Positions 1 to 7,423 of a DNA stretch of 18,220 nucleotides are shown piece by piece; positions within the stretch are counted from its first letter, which is position 1, and the number at the start of each line of letters is the position of its first letter. The notes below the pieces were generated by a model that did not search any database, was not told where the DNA came from, and saw only the letters and a list, made by a program, of their open reading frames with translations. Made by a program: the position numbers and the translations under genes. The stretch is taken from NCBI GenBank assembly GCA_041591635.1, contig JBFHRO010000044.1, positions 1 to 18,220 on the forward strand, written 5' to 3'. Origin of the DNA: JACKOD01 sp041591635. GTDB lineage: Bacteria; Pseudomonadota; Gammaproteobacteria; Pseudomonadales; Oleiphilaceae.

Positions 1-1
1 C

Positions 2-202
2 CTCGACGGTGAATTCTGTGCCGAGTACCCGGTAGTGGGAGATGAACGGCCGATCAAGGTGGATCGTGATCTCGCGGGGCTGAACATGGCTACGGTATAT
101 ATGTTCGCTCAAACCCTTGATCAGCAGGCCCGCACCGCCGCTGTCGCCGGTCAAAGCACGCCCGAGAAGAGGCCAGTGCCGCGCTGGAAACGGCGGGAAT
201 AG
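2..202 (+). CDS. Unrecognised protein, C-terminal 66 residues (5' end outside window)
   Basis: An open frame runs from the window edge to a TAG at 200-202. It encodes 66 residues ending in a basic tail (...PRWKRRE). The visible part is mixed polar, with a stretch around LAGLNMATVYMFAQTLDQQA that could be a short amphipathic helix. No membrane segment, catalytic motif or known domain can be recognised. The frame is uninterrupted and has GC-rich third positions like its neighbours, which is why it is taken as the end of a real gene. It reads towards the desaturase with a 136-base gap that contains a possible operator, so the two are probably separate transcription units. The function is unknown. 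Confidence 0.5.
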   Translation, partial: LDGEFCAEYPVVGDERPIKVDRDLAGLNMATVYMFAQTLDQQARTAAVAGQSTPEKRPVPRWKRRE

Positions 203-258
203 GAAATGCCCATCCACGCAAAAGCAGATAAAGGGCTGTCTTGAAACTCGATTCGGTT

Positions 259-268
259 TACACTTGTA
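259..268. promoter_or_regulatory. TACACTTGTA dyad upstream of the desaturase (possible DesT/FabR-type operator)
   Basis: TACA-CT-TGTA is a perfect inverted repeat 70 bases upstream of the desaturase start. It sits at the end of a TTGAAA...TGTACT stretch (241-270) that could be a weak sigma-70 promoter with a 19-base spacer. TetR-family regulators of unsaturated fatty-acid genes (FabR, DesT) are known to bind TACAnnTGTA-like or GAACGCTTGTTGAC-like dyads. The resemblance and the position before a desaturase gene support an operator, but the dyad is only 10 bp and no such regulator is encoded in the window. Confidence 0.35.
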
Positions 269-338
269 CTGGTAGGGGCAGCGTGCCAGGCGCGCAGTTC
301 CTGCGTCACACAAGGTTTGCGCACAGGCAGAGAACAAC

Positions 339-1478
339 ATGAAATCCATACCTACAAGCTCCACCAAACCCCCGCTGATCTGGCTCAACGTGGGCCTGTT
401 TGGTCTGACCACCCTCATTGCCCTTGTTGGGGTTCCCCTGTACGGCGTACTCGTGGGCTATGACTTTTGGCATCTGCTGGCAACGCTGCTTTGCGTAGGC
501 TTTTGCGGCATGTCGATTACCGCCGGCTATCACCGTCTGTGGGCTCACCATGCCTGGGAAACCAATGCCCTGGTGCGCACTGTGTTTGCCCTTGGCGGCG
601 CCTTCGCGCTGCAGAACAGTGCCCTGCACTGGGCGTCGGATCACCGGGTGCATCACAAACATGTGGATGACAACGAGCGCGATCCTTACTCGGCCCGGCG
701 CGGTTTCTGGTATTCCCACATGGGCTGGATGCTGCGCGAGTACCAGGCGTCCCGCTACCATGATTACCGCAATGTGACCGATTTGCAGCGCGACAAGGTA
801 GTCATGTGGCAGCACAGGCATTACCTCGCCTTGTCGATTCTGACCAATTTCGGCATTCCGACAGGTATTGGCCTGGTGCACGGTGATGTCGTGGGCATGC
901 TTCTTACCGCCGGCTTTTTGCGTTTGGTGATTGCTCACCACGTTACCTTTTTTATCAACTCCTGGGCCCACCGCTTTGGCAGCCAGCCCTTTTGCGACAC
1001 GCACACCGCCCGCGACAGCGCCTTGCTGGCGTATTTCACCTTTGGTGAGGGGTACCATAACTACCATCACAGCTTTCAGTTTGATTACCGTAACGGCGTG
1101 CGCTGGTGGCAGTTCGACCCCACCAAGTGGCTGATTTTCGGGTTGAGCAAAATGGGACTGGCGCATAACCTGCGGCGGGTGCATGAGGATCGTATTGAAC
1201 GGGCCCGCGCCCGGATGACGCTCAAGCGTGCCCAAAGCCGCCTTCAGCGCTTGCCCAATGCTGACGAGCTGCTACAGCACCTGCAGCAGGAATACGATCA
1301 TTTTGTCGCCCAGCTCAACAGTTATTACGAGGCGCAAAAACAATGGGTTGAAATCAAACGCAACCAACTGGTGGCCCAGTGTGAAAAATCCCAGGCCATG
1401 CAGCAGTACCAAACGCTCAAACGGCAACTGCAGGAGCAACGCCAGCGCTGGTATGCCTTTACCGCTCAATATGTCTGA
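339..1478 (+). CDS. Membrane fatty-acid (acyl-CoA type) desaturase with C-terminal coiled coil
   Basis: This is a membrane di-iron desaturase of 379 residues that likely puts a double bond into saturated acyl chains at the cytoplasmic membrane (delta-9/stearoyl-CoA class). All three histidine boxes are present: HRLWAH (residues 65-70), HRVHH (102-106) and HNYHH (240-244, within EGYHNYHHSF). Hydrophobic pairs lie near residues 14-55, 80-95 and 165-205. The catalytic part ends near residue 280. It is followed by about 100 highly charged, Gln/Arg/Glu-rich residues predicted to form a coiled coil, which makes the protein longer than a minimal desaturase. The ATG at 339 is the first in frame and gives a normal N-terminus; its ribosome site (GGCAGAGA) is weak. 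It stands alone between a possible operator and a terminator and has no obvious link to urea use. Family assignment is firm; exact substrate and regiospecificity are not shown. Confidence 0.93.
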   Translation: MKSIPTSSTKPPLIWLNVGLFGLTTLIALVGVPLYGVLVGYDFWHLLATLLCVGFCGMSITAGYHRLWAHHAWETNALVRTVFALGGAFALQNSALHWASDHRVHHKHVDDNERDPYSARRGFWYSHMGWMLREYQASRYHDYRNVTDLQRDKVVMWQHRHYLALSILTNFGIPTGIGLVHGDVVGMLLTAGFLRLVIAHHVTFFINSWAHRFGSQPFCDTHTARDSALLAYFTFGEGYHNYHHSFQFDYRNGVRWWQFDPTKWLIFGLSKMGLAHNLRRVHEDRIERARARMTLKRAQSRLQRLPNADELLQHLQQEYDHFVAQLNSYYEAQKQWVEIKRNQLVAQCEKSQAMQQYQTLKRQLQEQRQRWYAFTAQYV

Positions 1479-1483
1479 CCTCC

Positions 1484-1503
1484 GGGGCCCGCAAGGGCCC
1501 TTT
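1484..1503 (+). terminator. Short GC-rich hairpin terminator after the desaturase
   Basis: GGGCCC (1485-1490), loop GCAA, GGGCCC (1495-1500), then TTT. The six-base all-GC stem with a tetraloop begins six bases after the desaturase stop. The T tract is short, so termination may be partial. It separates the desaturase from the urea locus. Confidence 0.6.
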
Positions 1504-1543
1504 CGCATTCATACCCCTCAAAAACAAGACTAGCCATCCCTCC

Positions 1544-1583
1544 CTACGTCAAATGACGTAGCCGCTATCGTCAATTGCCGATA
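1544..1583. promoter_or_regulatory. Tandem pair of 18-bp dyads upstream of urtA (putative NarL/LuxR-type response-regulator sites)
   Basis: Dyad 1 (1544-1561) is CTACGTCA-AA-TGACGTAG, a perfect 8-2-8 inverted repeat. Dyad 2 (1566-1583) is TATCGTCAATTGCCGATA, symmetric except for one base pair. Both share the inner half-site CGTCA-nn-TGnCG, and their centres (1552.5 and 1574.5) are 22 bp apart, about two helical turns, so the same protein could bind both on one DNA face. Dyad 1 read as TACGTCA-nn-TGACGTA has the 7-2-7 spacing and TAC/GTA ends known for NarL-family sites. The natural candidate ligand is the LuxR/NarL-type regulator encoded at 16479-17393; that link is inference. Confidence 0.6.
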
Positions 1584-1605
1584 ACCCCCGCCCCGGCCCC
1601 TGTTG

Positions 1606-1611
1606 AATAAT
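1606..1611 (+). promoter_or_regulatory. Putative -10 box of the urtA (urt-ure) promoter
   Basis: AATAAT matches the sigma-70 -10 consensus at five of six positions. No acceptable -35 box lies 16-18 bases upstream; that position is C-rich. If transcription starts near 1618, the two dyads are centred near -43.5 and -65.5, typical activator positions. Poor -35 plus well-placed dyads suggests an activator-dependent promoter. No sigma-54 GG-N10-GC signature was found between 1500 and 1654. Confidence 0.4.
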
Positions 1612-1654
1612 CCTTGCGACGCATAAAAATCACTCGTTGGAGGTAGGTAACGTC

Positions 1655-2944
1655 ATGAAATTCAAATCGATGTTGAAGGGGCTGGTACTGGGTGCCGGTG
1701 CTACGGTGTTTTCGATCAACGCCGCCATGGCGGCAGACACCATTAAGGTGGGTGTGCTGCACTCCCTGTCGGGTACCATGGCGATCAGTGAAACCACGCT
1801 CAAGGATACGGTTCTGATGATGATTGAAGATCAGAACAAAAAGGGCGGCCTGCTGGGCAAGAAGCTGGAGCCGGTGGTGGTTGACCCGGCCTCGAACTGG
1901 CCGCTGTTTGCGGAAAAAACCCGCGAACTGCTGACCAAAGACAAGGTCGATGTGATTTTCGGCTGCTGGACCTCGGTATCGCGCAAGTCGGTACTGCCGG
2001 TGATCGAAGAACTCAATGGTCTGCTGTTTTATCCGGTGCAATACGAAGGGGAGGAGTCTTCCAAAAACGTCTTCTACACAGGTGCGGCACCTAACCAGCA
2101 AGCCATTCCGGCAGTGGATTACCTGATGAAGGAAATGGGCGTCAAGCGCTGGGTATTGGCCGGCACCGATTATGTGTATCCCCGTACCACCAACAAAATC
2201 CTTGAGGCTTACCTCAAAGCCAAAGGCGTGGCCGAGAAAGACATCATGATCAATTACACGCCTTTCGGTCATTCCGACTGGCAGTCGATTGTGTCTGAAA
2301 TCAAGTCGTTCGGCAGCAAGGGCATGAAAACCGCCGTGGTATCCACCATTAACGGCGACGCCAACGTGCCTTTCTACAAGGAACTGGGCAATCAGGGCGT
2401 GTCGGCCCAGTCCATTCCGGTGGTGGCTTTCTCGGTGGGTGAAGAAGAGCTTTCGGGCATAGATACCAAGCCGCTGGTCGGGCATCTGGCCGCCTGGAAC
2501 TACTTTCAGAGCGTAGAGAGCGAAGCCAATACCCAGTTCATCAACAGCTGGAAGCAGTACATCAAAGATCCCAAGCGCGTCACCAACGATCCTATGGAAG
2601 CCACCTATATAGGTTTCAAAATGTGGGCCAAGGCGGTTGAAAAGGCAGGCACCACGGCGGTAGACCAGGTGGAACAGGCCATGATCGGCATCACCACGCC
2701 TAACCTCACCGGCGGCATTGCGGTGATGAACAGCAACCACCACCTGAGCAAGCCGGTGTTGATCGGCGAAATCCAGGACAACGGCCAGTTCGAAGTGGTG
2801 TGGCAGACCAAAGACACAGTGATCGGCGATGCCTGGTCCGATTTCCTGCCCGGTTCGAAGGATCTGATCGCCGACTGGACGGCCCCGGTGAAGTGCGGCA
2901 ACTTCAACACCAAAACCGCAACCTGCTCAGGCCAGAACTTCTAA
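1655..2944 (+). CDS. urtA: Urea ABC transporter, periplasmic substrate-binding protein UrtA
   Basis: This is the periplasmic urea receptor of the UrtABCDE importer, 429 residues and normal for the family. A Sec signal peptide (residues 1-27, basic start, hydrophobic core, cleavage after AMA) precedes the mature ADTIKVGVLHSLSGTMA, the hallmark start of the type-I (LivJ/AmiC-like) binding fold. Typical UrtA stretches follow, such as FGCWTSVSRKSVLPV and the LFYPVQYEGEE segment. The start is the ATG at 1655, preceded by GGAGG at 1639-1643. An in-frame TTG at 1637 overlaps that ribosome site and is rejected. It is the first gene of the locus, behind a dyad-rich control region and in front of a strong hairpin that probably makes the binding protein more abundant than the membrane parts. 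UrtA is close to FmdD-type amide-binding proteins, but the adjoining urease makes urea the clear ligand. Confidence 0.96.
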   Translation: MKFKSMLKGLVLGAGATVFSINAAMAADTIKVGVLHSLSGTMAISETTLKDTVLMMIEDQNKKGGLLGKKLEPVVVDPASNWPLFAEKTRELLTKDKVDVIFGCWTSVSRKSVLPVIEELNGLLFYPVQYEGEESSKNVFYTGAAPNQQAIPAVDYLMKEMGVKRWVLAGTDYVYPRTTNKILEAYLKAKGVAEKDIMINYTPFGHSDWQSIVSEIKSFGSKGMKTAVVSTINGDANVPFYKELGNQGVSAQSIPVVAFSVGEEELSGIDTKPLVGHLAAWNYFQSVESEANTQFINSWKQYIKDPKRVTNDPMEATYIGFKMWAKAVEKAGTTAVDQVEQAMIGITTPNLTGGIAVMNSNHHLSKPVLIGEIQDNGQFEVVWQTKDTVIGDAWSDFLPGSKDLIADWTAPVKCGNFNTKTATCSGQNF

Positions 2945-2968
2945 TAATTAACGCATCTAGCCAACCGC

Positions 2969-2999
2969 CCACTGGCCCGTTTCGGGTCAGTGGTTGTTT
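2969..2999 (+). terminator. Intercistronic hairpin between urtA and urtB (attenuating terminator or 3' stabiliser)
   Basis: An 11-bp stem (2969-2979 with 2983-2993, one G-T wobble) closes on a TTT loop and is followed by the T-rich run TTGTTTGT. It begins 25 bases after the urtA stop. As urtB has no obvious promoter of its own, partial termination or protection of the urtA 3' end is more likely than a full stop. Confidence 0.65.
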
Positions 3000-3045
3000 G
3001 TACTTAAGGTTCAGAAGCTGTGTGTGACCAGGGAGTGACCGTGAC

Positions 3046-4710
3046 GTGAAACGACAGGCTTTTCTTATTGCCGGGCTTTGGGCATGGCTCGCGATATGCG
3101 CCGTGAAGGCCGTTGCCAGCAGTATGCCCGAGGCAGGGGTGACGCCGCCCGTGGCCGCCTCCGTGCAGAGCGGGTTAACGCCTGAGATCGAATCCTTGCT
3201 GGTGCAGTTGACGCAGGCGAGCTTCAATCAAAGCATTCCTGTGCTGGAGCAACTGGAGTTGCTCGCGCCGCAGGCCATGTTGCCGGTGTTCAAAACCCTG
3301 CTGGCGGGCGATCTGTATTACCGCATGGCCGACAAAACCCTGCTGGCGCAGACGTCGGTTGAGGGCAAAAAACAGTATCGGGAACTTTTTTCGGGCGTCT
3401 TGCTGGCCGATATCGGCAGCGCTGAGGTCGCCAAGATCAAGGTAAACAACAAGCTGCGGGGTGTGCTGCGTCTGGCCATTGCCCGTATTCAGCTCAATGC
3501 CGCCAGTCCAGCCACCCGGGAAAAGGCCATTTTGTCACTGCTGGCCGAGCTGGACGAACCCATCATGCAAACCCTCAAGGCACGCCAGGCGCAAGAGCAG
3601 GACGAAGACGTCATCGCCATCATGAACGTGGCCTTTGCCATGTACGACCTGGCTCACGGGAGCGAGCCGCAGGCGCGGCGCGAGGCAGTGGTGGTGCTCG
3701 AATCACGCCTGGAAAACGACGTGCGCAACCTGCTGCTGCAGGTAGCCCAGAGTGAAACCGATCCGCAGGTGAAGGCCGCCGTTGTCCGGGCCCTCAAAAC
3801 CATTGAGCAGCGGGTAGAGCAGTTCCAGTTTATCGACAAACTGTTTTTTGGCCTGAGCCTGGGCTCGGTGCTGCTGCTGGCCGCCATCGGACTGGCGATC
3901 ACTTTTGGGGTGATGGGGGTGATCAACATGGCGCACGGCGAAATGATCATGCTCGGCGCCTATACCACCTACGTGGTGCAGTTACTCATGCCCAACCACA
4001 TTGATGCTTCGCTGTGGGTGGCGATTCCTGCCGCCTTTGTGGTGTCGGGTGCGGTGGGCATTCTGATTGAGCGCGGTGTCATTCGTCATCTGCATGGCCG
4101 GCCGCTGGAAACCCTGCTGGCGACCTTTGGTATCAGTTTGATTTTGCAACAGCTGGTGCGCACCCTGTTTTCGCCGCTGAACCGGCAGGTGGAGTCGCCC
4201 TCCTGGATGACCGGCTCCCTGGATCTCAACCCGGTGCTGTCCTTGACGCTGAACCGGCTCTACATTCTGGTGTTTGCGCTGCTGGTGTTTGGCCTCTTGT
4301 GGGTGATTCTGAACAAGACCTCGCTGGGGCTGAACGTGCGCGCCGTCGCGCAAAACCGCCAGATGGCCAGGGCCATGGGGATACGCACCGCCCGGGTGGA
4401 TGCCCTTACCTTTGGCCTGGGGTCGGGCATTGCCGGCATGGCCGGCGTCGCCCTGAGCCAGCTGACCAACGTCGGCCCGAATCTGGGCCAGGCCTATATC
4501 ATTGATAGCTTTATGGTGGTGGTGTTTGGCGGCGTGGGGAATCTCTGGGGCACGCTGGTGGCAGGCTTCAGTCTGGGCATCGCCAACAAGTTTATCGAGC
4601 CCATTACCGGGGCGGTGCTGGCGAGCATTCTGGTGTTGGTGTTCATTATTTTGTTCATCCAGAAACGTCCCAAGGGATTGTTTCCACAAAAAGGGAGGGC
4701 GGCAGAATGA
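3046..4710 (+). CDS. urtB: Urea ABC transporter permease UrtB with long N-terminal periplasmic extension
   Basis: One of the two membrane subunits of the urea importer, 554 residues. Residues 1-26 form a signal sequence. Residues 27-262 form a hydrophilic, mostly helical region with HEAT-like character (repeats such as DPQVKAAVVRALKTIEQ and ATREKAILSLLAELDE). The LivH-type permease begins near residue 264, with the conserved segment GLAITFGVMGVINMAHGEMI (281-300) and the cytoplasmic loop NVRAVAQNRQMARAMGI that contacts the ATPases. The extension is known in proteobacterial UrtB proteins and presumably lies in the periplasm near UrtA. The GTG at 3046 is chosen because it follows GGGAG (3031-3035) at ten bases and directly precedes the signal sequence. 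The gene overlaps urtC by four bases (ATGA), so translation is coupled. Confidence 0.95.
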   Translation: MKRQAFLIAGLWAWLAICAVKAVASSMPEAGVTPPVAASVQSGLTPEIESLLVQLTQASFNQSIPVLEQLELLAPQAMLPVFKTLLAGDLYYRMADKTLLAQTSVEGKKQYRELFSGVLLADIGSAEVAKIKVNNKLRGVLRLAIARIQLNAASPATREKAILSLLAELDEPIMQTLKARQAQEQDEDVIAIMNVAFAMYDLAHGSEPQARREAVVVLESRLENDVRNLLLQVAQSETDPQVKAAVVRALKTIEQRVEQFQFIDKLFFGLSLGSVLLLAAIGLAITFGVMGVINMAHGEMIMLGAYTTYVVQLLMPNHIDASLWVAIPAAFVVSGAVGILIERGVIRHLHGRPLETLLATFGISLILQQLVRTLFSPLNRQVESPSWMTGSLDLNPVLSLTLNRLYILVFALLVFGLLWVILNKTSLGLNVRAVAQNRQMARAMGIRTARVDALTFGLGSGIAGMAGVALSQLTNVGPNLGQAYIIDSFMVVVFGGVGNLWGTLVAGFSLGIANKFIEPITGAVLASILVLVFIILFIQKRPKGLFPQKGRAAE

Positions 4711-5882
4711 ATGTGCTTGCGCGCCTGTTTGACCGGGGCGATCAGCCCGGCAGCCGCACCTTGCCCTTTGTGGTGCTGTTGCTGCTGGTGACCCTGATGG
4801 CCGCCGCCGGCAATTTGCTGTTTCCTGCCGACTCGGTGTTTTATGTCAGTACCTACACCATCACCTTGCTGGGCAAGTACCTTTGCTATGCGATGCTGGC
4901 GCTGGCGGTGGATGTGATCTGGGGCTACTGCGGCATTCTCAGTCTGGGGCACGGGGCCTTCTTTGCCCTGGGAGGCTATGCCATGGGCATGTACCTGATG
5001 CGTCAGATCGGTGACCGGGGCGTGTACGGCAACCCGGAGCTGCCCGATTTCATGGTGTTTTTGAACTGGAAAGAGTTGCCCTGGTACTGGGCCGGCATGG
5101 ATCAGTTCTGGTTTGCCATGCTGATGGTGGCGCTGGTGCCTGGCCTGCTGGCCTTTGTGTTTGGCTGGCTGGCGTTTCGCTCCCGCGTGACCGGGGTGTA
5201 TCTGTCGATCATGACCCAGGCCCTGACCTATGCCTTGCTGCTGGCGTTCTTTCGCAACGAGATGGGCTTTGGCGGCAACAATGGCCTGACCGATTTCAAG
5301 GACATTCTCGGCTTCAACCTGCAGCAAGACACCACCCGCGTGGCCCTGTTCGTGATCACCGCGCTGGCGCTGACCGGCGTGCTATTGCTCAGCCAGGCCA
5401 TTTTCCGCTCGCGTTTTGGCAAGGTCATTATCGCCATTCGTGACGGCGAAGCCCGGGCGCGCTTCATTGGCTATCGCACCGAGCGTTACAAGGTCTGGCT
5501 GTTCGTGTATTCGGCGGTGATTGCAGCGGTGGCCGGGGCCCTGTATGTCCCTCAGGTGGGAATTATCAATCCGGGCGAGTTCTCGCCCATCAATTCCATC
5601 GAAATCGTGATCTGGGTGGCGGTGGGCGGCCGGGGAACCCTGGTCGGCGCCATCATCGGGGCCTTGCTGGTCAACTACGCCAAAACCCGCTTTACCGCCA
5701 TCATGCCCGATGGCTGGCTGTTTGCTCTGGGGGCGCTCTTTGTGCTGGTAACCTTGTACTTGCCCAAGGGCTTGCTGGGTGTGGCGGAGCAGGTACGGTC
5801 CCTGTGGCAGCGCCAGCGGCAGTCATCCAAAGGCGCACCGGCCCTGAACCACCCACCGGTTAACCAGGAGAAACTGCCATGA
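4707..5882 (+). CDS. urtC: Urea ABC transporter permease UrtC
   Basis: Second membrane subunit of the urea importer, 391 residues, LivM-like. About ten hydrophobic segments are visible. Family signatures include AVDVIWGYCGILSLGHGAFFALGGYA split around residues 70-95, the loop GKVIIAIRDGEARARFIGY that couples to the ATPases, and VGGRGTLVGAIIGALLVN near residues 308-325. A polar, proline-rich tail follows the last membrane helix. The start ATG overlaps the urtB stop as ATGA, with a purine-rich AAAGGGAGG ribosome site inside the end of urtB. The stop overlaps the urtD start in the same way. Assignment rests on signature segments plus position between urtB and urtD. Confidence 0.95.
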   Translation: MNVLARLFDRGDQPGSRTLPFVVLLLLVTLMAAAGNLLFPADSVFYVSTYTITLLGKYLCYAMLALAVDVIWGYCGILSLGHGAFFALGGYAMGMYLMRQIGDRGVYGNPELPDFMVFLNWKELPWYWAGMDQFWFAMLMVALVPGLLAFVFGWLAFRSRVTGVYLSIMTQALTYALLLAFFRNEMGFGGNNGLTDFKDILGFNLQQDTTRVALFVITALALTGVLLLSQAIFRSRFGKVIIAIRDGEARARFIGYRTERYKVWLFVYSAVIAAVAGALYVPQVGIINPGEFSPINSIEIVIWVAVGGRGTLVGAIIGALLVNYAKTRFTAIMPDGWLFALGALFVLVTLYLPKGLLGVAEQVRSLWQRQRQSSKGAPALNHPPVNQEKLP

Positions 5883-6712
5883 CGATGCTTGATGCCACCC
5901 GGGAGCTGATGCGCCGGGATCAGGTCTGGTCTTTCCTTGCACCGTCCGAGCCGGTAATAGATGTGTCGCATCAGGTGATTCTTTACATTGAAGGGCTGTC
6001 GGTGAGCTTCGATGGCTTCAAGGCCCTCAATGATATGAACCTGTACATCAACGACGGTGAATTGCGTTGCCTGATCGGTGCCAATGGCGCGGGAAAAACC
6101 ACCCTGATGGATGTGATTACCGGGAAAACCCGCTGTGACAGCGGTTCGGTGTACTTTGGCCAAACCCATAACCTGCTGGAAAAAGACGAGGCCAGCATTG
6201 CCCAGCTCGGTATAGGGCGCAAGTTCCAGAAGCCGACCGTATTTGAAGCCCACAGCGTCATCGACAATCTGGAACTGGCGCTAAAGACCCACAAAGGCAT
6301 CTTGCCCAACCTGTTTGCACGCCTGAGCAGCGAGCAGCGTGATCGCATTGCCCAGGTGCTCGACACCATTGGTCTCAAGTCGCAGCACCGGCTGTTGGCG
6401 GGGGCCTTGTCTCATGGCCAGAAGCAGTGGCTTGAAATCGGCATGTTGCTGGTGTCCCAGCCGCGGCTGTTGCTGGTGGATGAGCCGGTGGCCGGCATGA
6501 CGGCGCAGGAAACCGAACGCACCGCCGAGCTGCTGACGTCCCTGGCCGGGGATCACACAGTCGTGGTGGTTGAGCACGATATGGAGTTCGTGCGCTCGAT
6601 TGCACGTACCGTCACTGTCTTGCATCAGGGGGCGGTGTTGGCGCAGGGCAGCATGGACGAGGTGCAAAACAACGCGGCGGTCCGCGAAGTCTATCTGGGT
6701 GATGAGGCATGA
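5879..6712 (+). CDS. urtD: Urea ABC transporter ATPase UrtD
   Basis: Cytoplasmic ATP-binding subunit that pairs with UrtE to drive urea import, 277 residues, LivG-like. Walker A GANGAGKT is at 67-74, the signature LSHGQ at 177-181, Walker B LLLVDEP at 197-203 and the switch histidine at 233 (VVEHDMEF). The signature has His where many ABC proteins have Gly, which is normal for the UrtD group. About 30 residues precede the first strand, also common in UrtD. AGGAG at 5866-5870, eight bases before the ATG at 5879, supports this start over the ATG at 5885. Start and stop both overlap neighbours by four bases. Confidence 0.96.
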   Translation: MTMLDATRELMRRDQVWSFLAPSEPVIDVSHQVILYIEGLSVSFDGFKALNDMNLYINDGELRCLIGANGAGKTTLMDVITGKTRCDSGSVYFGQTHNLLEKDEASIAQLGIGRKFQKPTVFEAHSVIDNLELALKTHKGILPNLFARLSSEQRDRIAQVLDTIGLKSQHRLLAGALSHGQKQWLEIGMLLVSQPRLLLVDEPVAGMTAQETERTAELLTSLAGDHTVVVVEHDMEFVRSIARTVTVLHQGAVLAQGSMDEVQNNAAVREVYLGDEA

Positions 6713-7422
6713 TCAGCATCAACAAGGTGAATCAGCATTACGGAGGCACCCAGATTCTCTGGGACCTCGACCTGAAGATTGAAGCCGGTACCCGTACCTG
6801 CATCATGGGGCGCAACGGGGTAGGAAAAACCACGCTGCTCAAGTGCCTGATGGGGTTGTTGCCCATCAGCCAGGGAGAAATCCTCTTTGAAGGCGCACCG
6901 CTGCACAAAAAGAGCGCCGAAGACCGGGCCCCGGCCGGGATTGCCTATGTCCCCCAGGGGCGGGAGATTTTTCCGTTGTTGACGGTGGAAGAAAACCTGC
7001 GCCTTGGTCTGCCGGTACGCAAACAGCGCAGCAAGGCGCCGAACGCGGGCAAGGTCATTCCGCCGAAAGTATTCGAACTGTTTCCGGTACTGGGCGACAT
7101 GCTGCACCGCCGGGGCGGAGATTTGTCGGGCGGTCAGCAACAGCAGTTGGCGATCGGCCGGGCACTGGTCATTGAACCCCGGGTGTTGATTCTGGATGAA
7201 CCCAACGAAGGCATTCAGCCCAATATCGTCAAACAGATCGGCGATGTGATTCTCAAACTCAACGAGGAAGAAGGGCTGACGGTGATTCTGGTGGAGCAAA
7301 AACTGGGCTTTGCCCGCCGGGTCGGGCAGTCGTTCCGGTTAATGGACAAGGGGCGGGTGGTGGCCAGCGAAAGCATGGACCGGTTAAGCGACCAGCTCAT
7401 CAAGCAATATCTGGCGGTGTAG
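6709..7422 (+). CDS. urtE: Urea ABC transporter ATPase UrtE
   Basis: Second ATP-binding subunit of the urea importer, 237 residues, LivF-like. Walker A GRNGVGKT is at 34-41, the Q-loop segment AYVPQGREIFP near 79-89, signature LSGGQ at 139-143 and Walker B VLILDEP at 159-165. The usual switch histidine is Gln197 (LVEQKLG), as is typical for LivF/UrtE proteins, so it is not a defect. The stretch PNEGIQPNIV after Walker B is characteristic of UrtE. Translation is coupled to urtD through an ATGA overlap. The stop is one base before the ureD start, joining transporter and urease genes into one apparent operon. Confidence 0.96.
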   Translation: MISINKVNQHYGGTQILWDLDLKIEAGTRTCIMGRNGVGKTTLLKCLMGLLPISQGEILFEGAPLHKKSAEDRAPAGIAYVPQGREIFPLLTVEENLRLGLPVRKQRSKAPNAGKVIPPKVFELFPVLGDMLHRRGGDLSGGQQQQLAIGRALVIEPRVLILDEPNEGIQPNIVKQIGDVILKLNEEEGLTVILVEQKLGFARRVGQSFRLMDKGRVVASESMDRLSDQLIKQYLAV

Positions 7423-7423
7423 C

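Noticed and set aside
1637..1654. TTG start for urtA six codons upstream
   Set aside because: It overlaps the GGAGG ribosome site of the ATG at 1655, and it would add residues in front of a good signal peptide.
1500..1654. Sigma-54/NtrC promoter before urtA
   Set aside because: No GG-N10-GC element and no GCACC-n5-GGTGC-like NtrC site could be found; the dyads fit NarL-type spacing better.
1571..2743. Reverse-strand open frame (390 codons) opposite urtA
   Set aside because: Shadow of urtA; it would also run through the dyads and promoter region, and it has no family-like segments.
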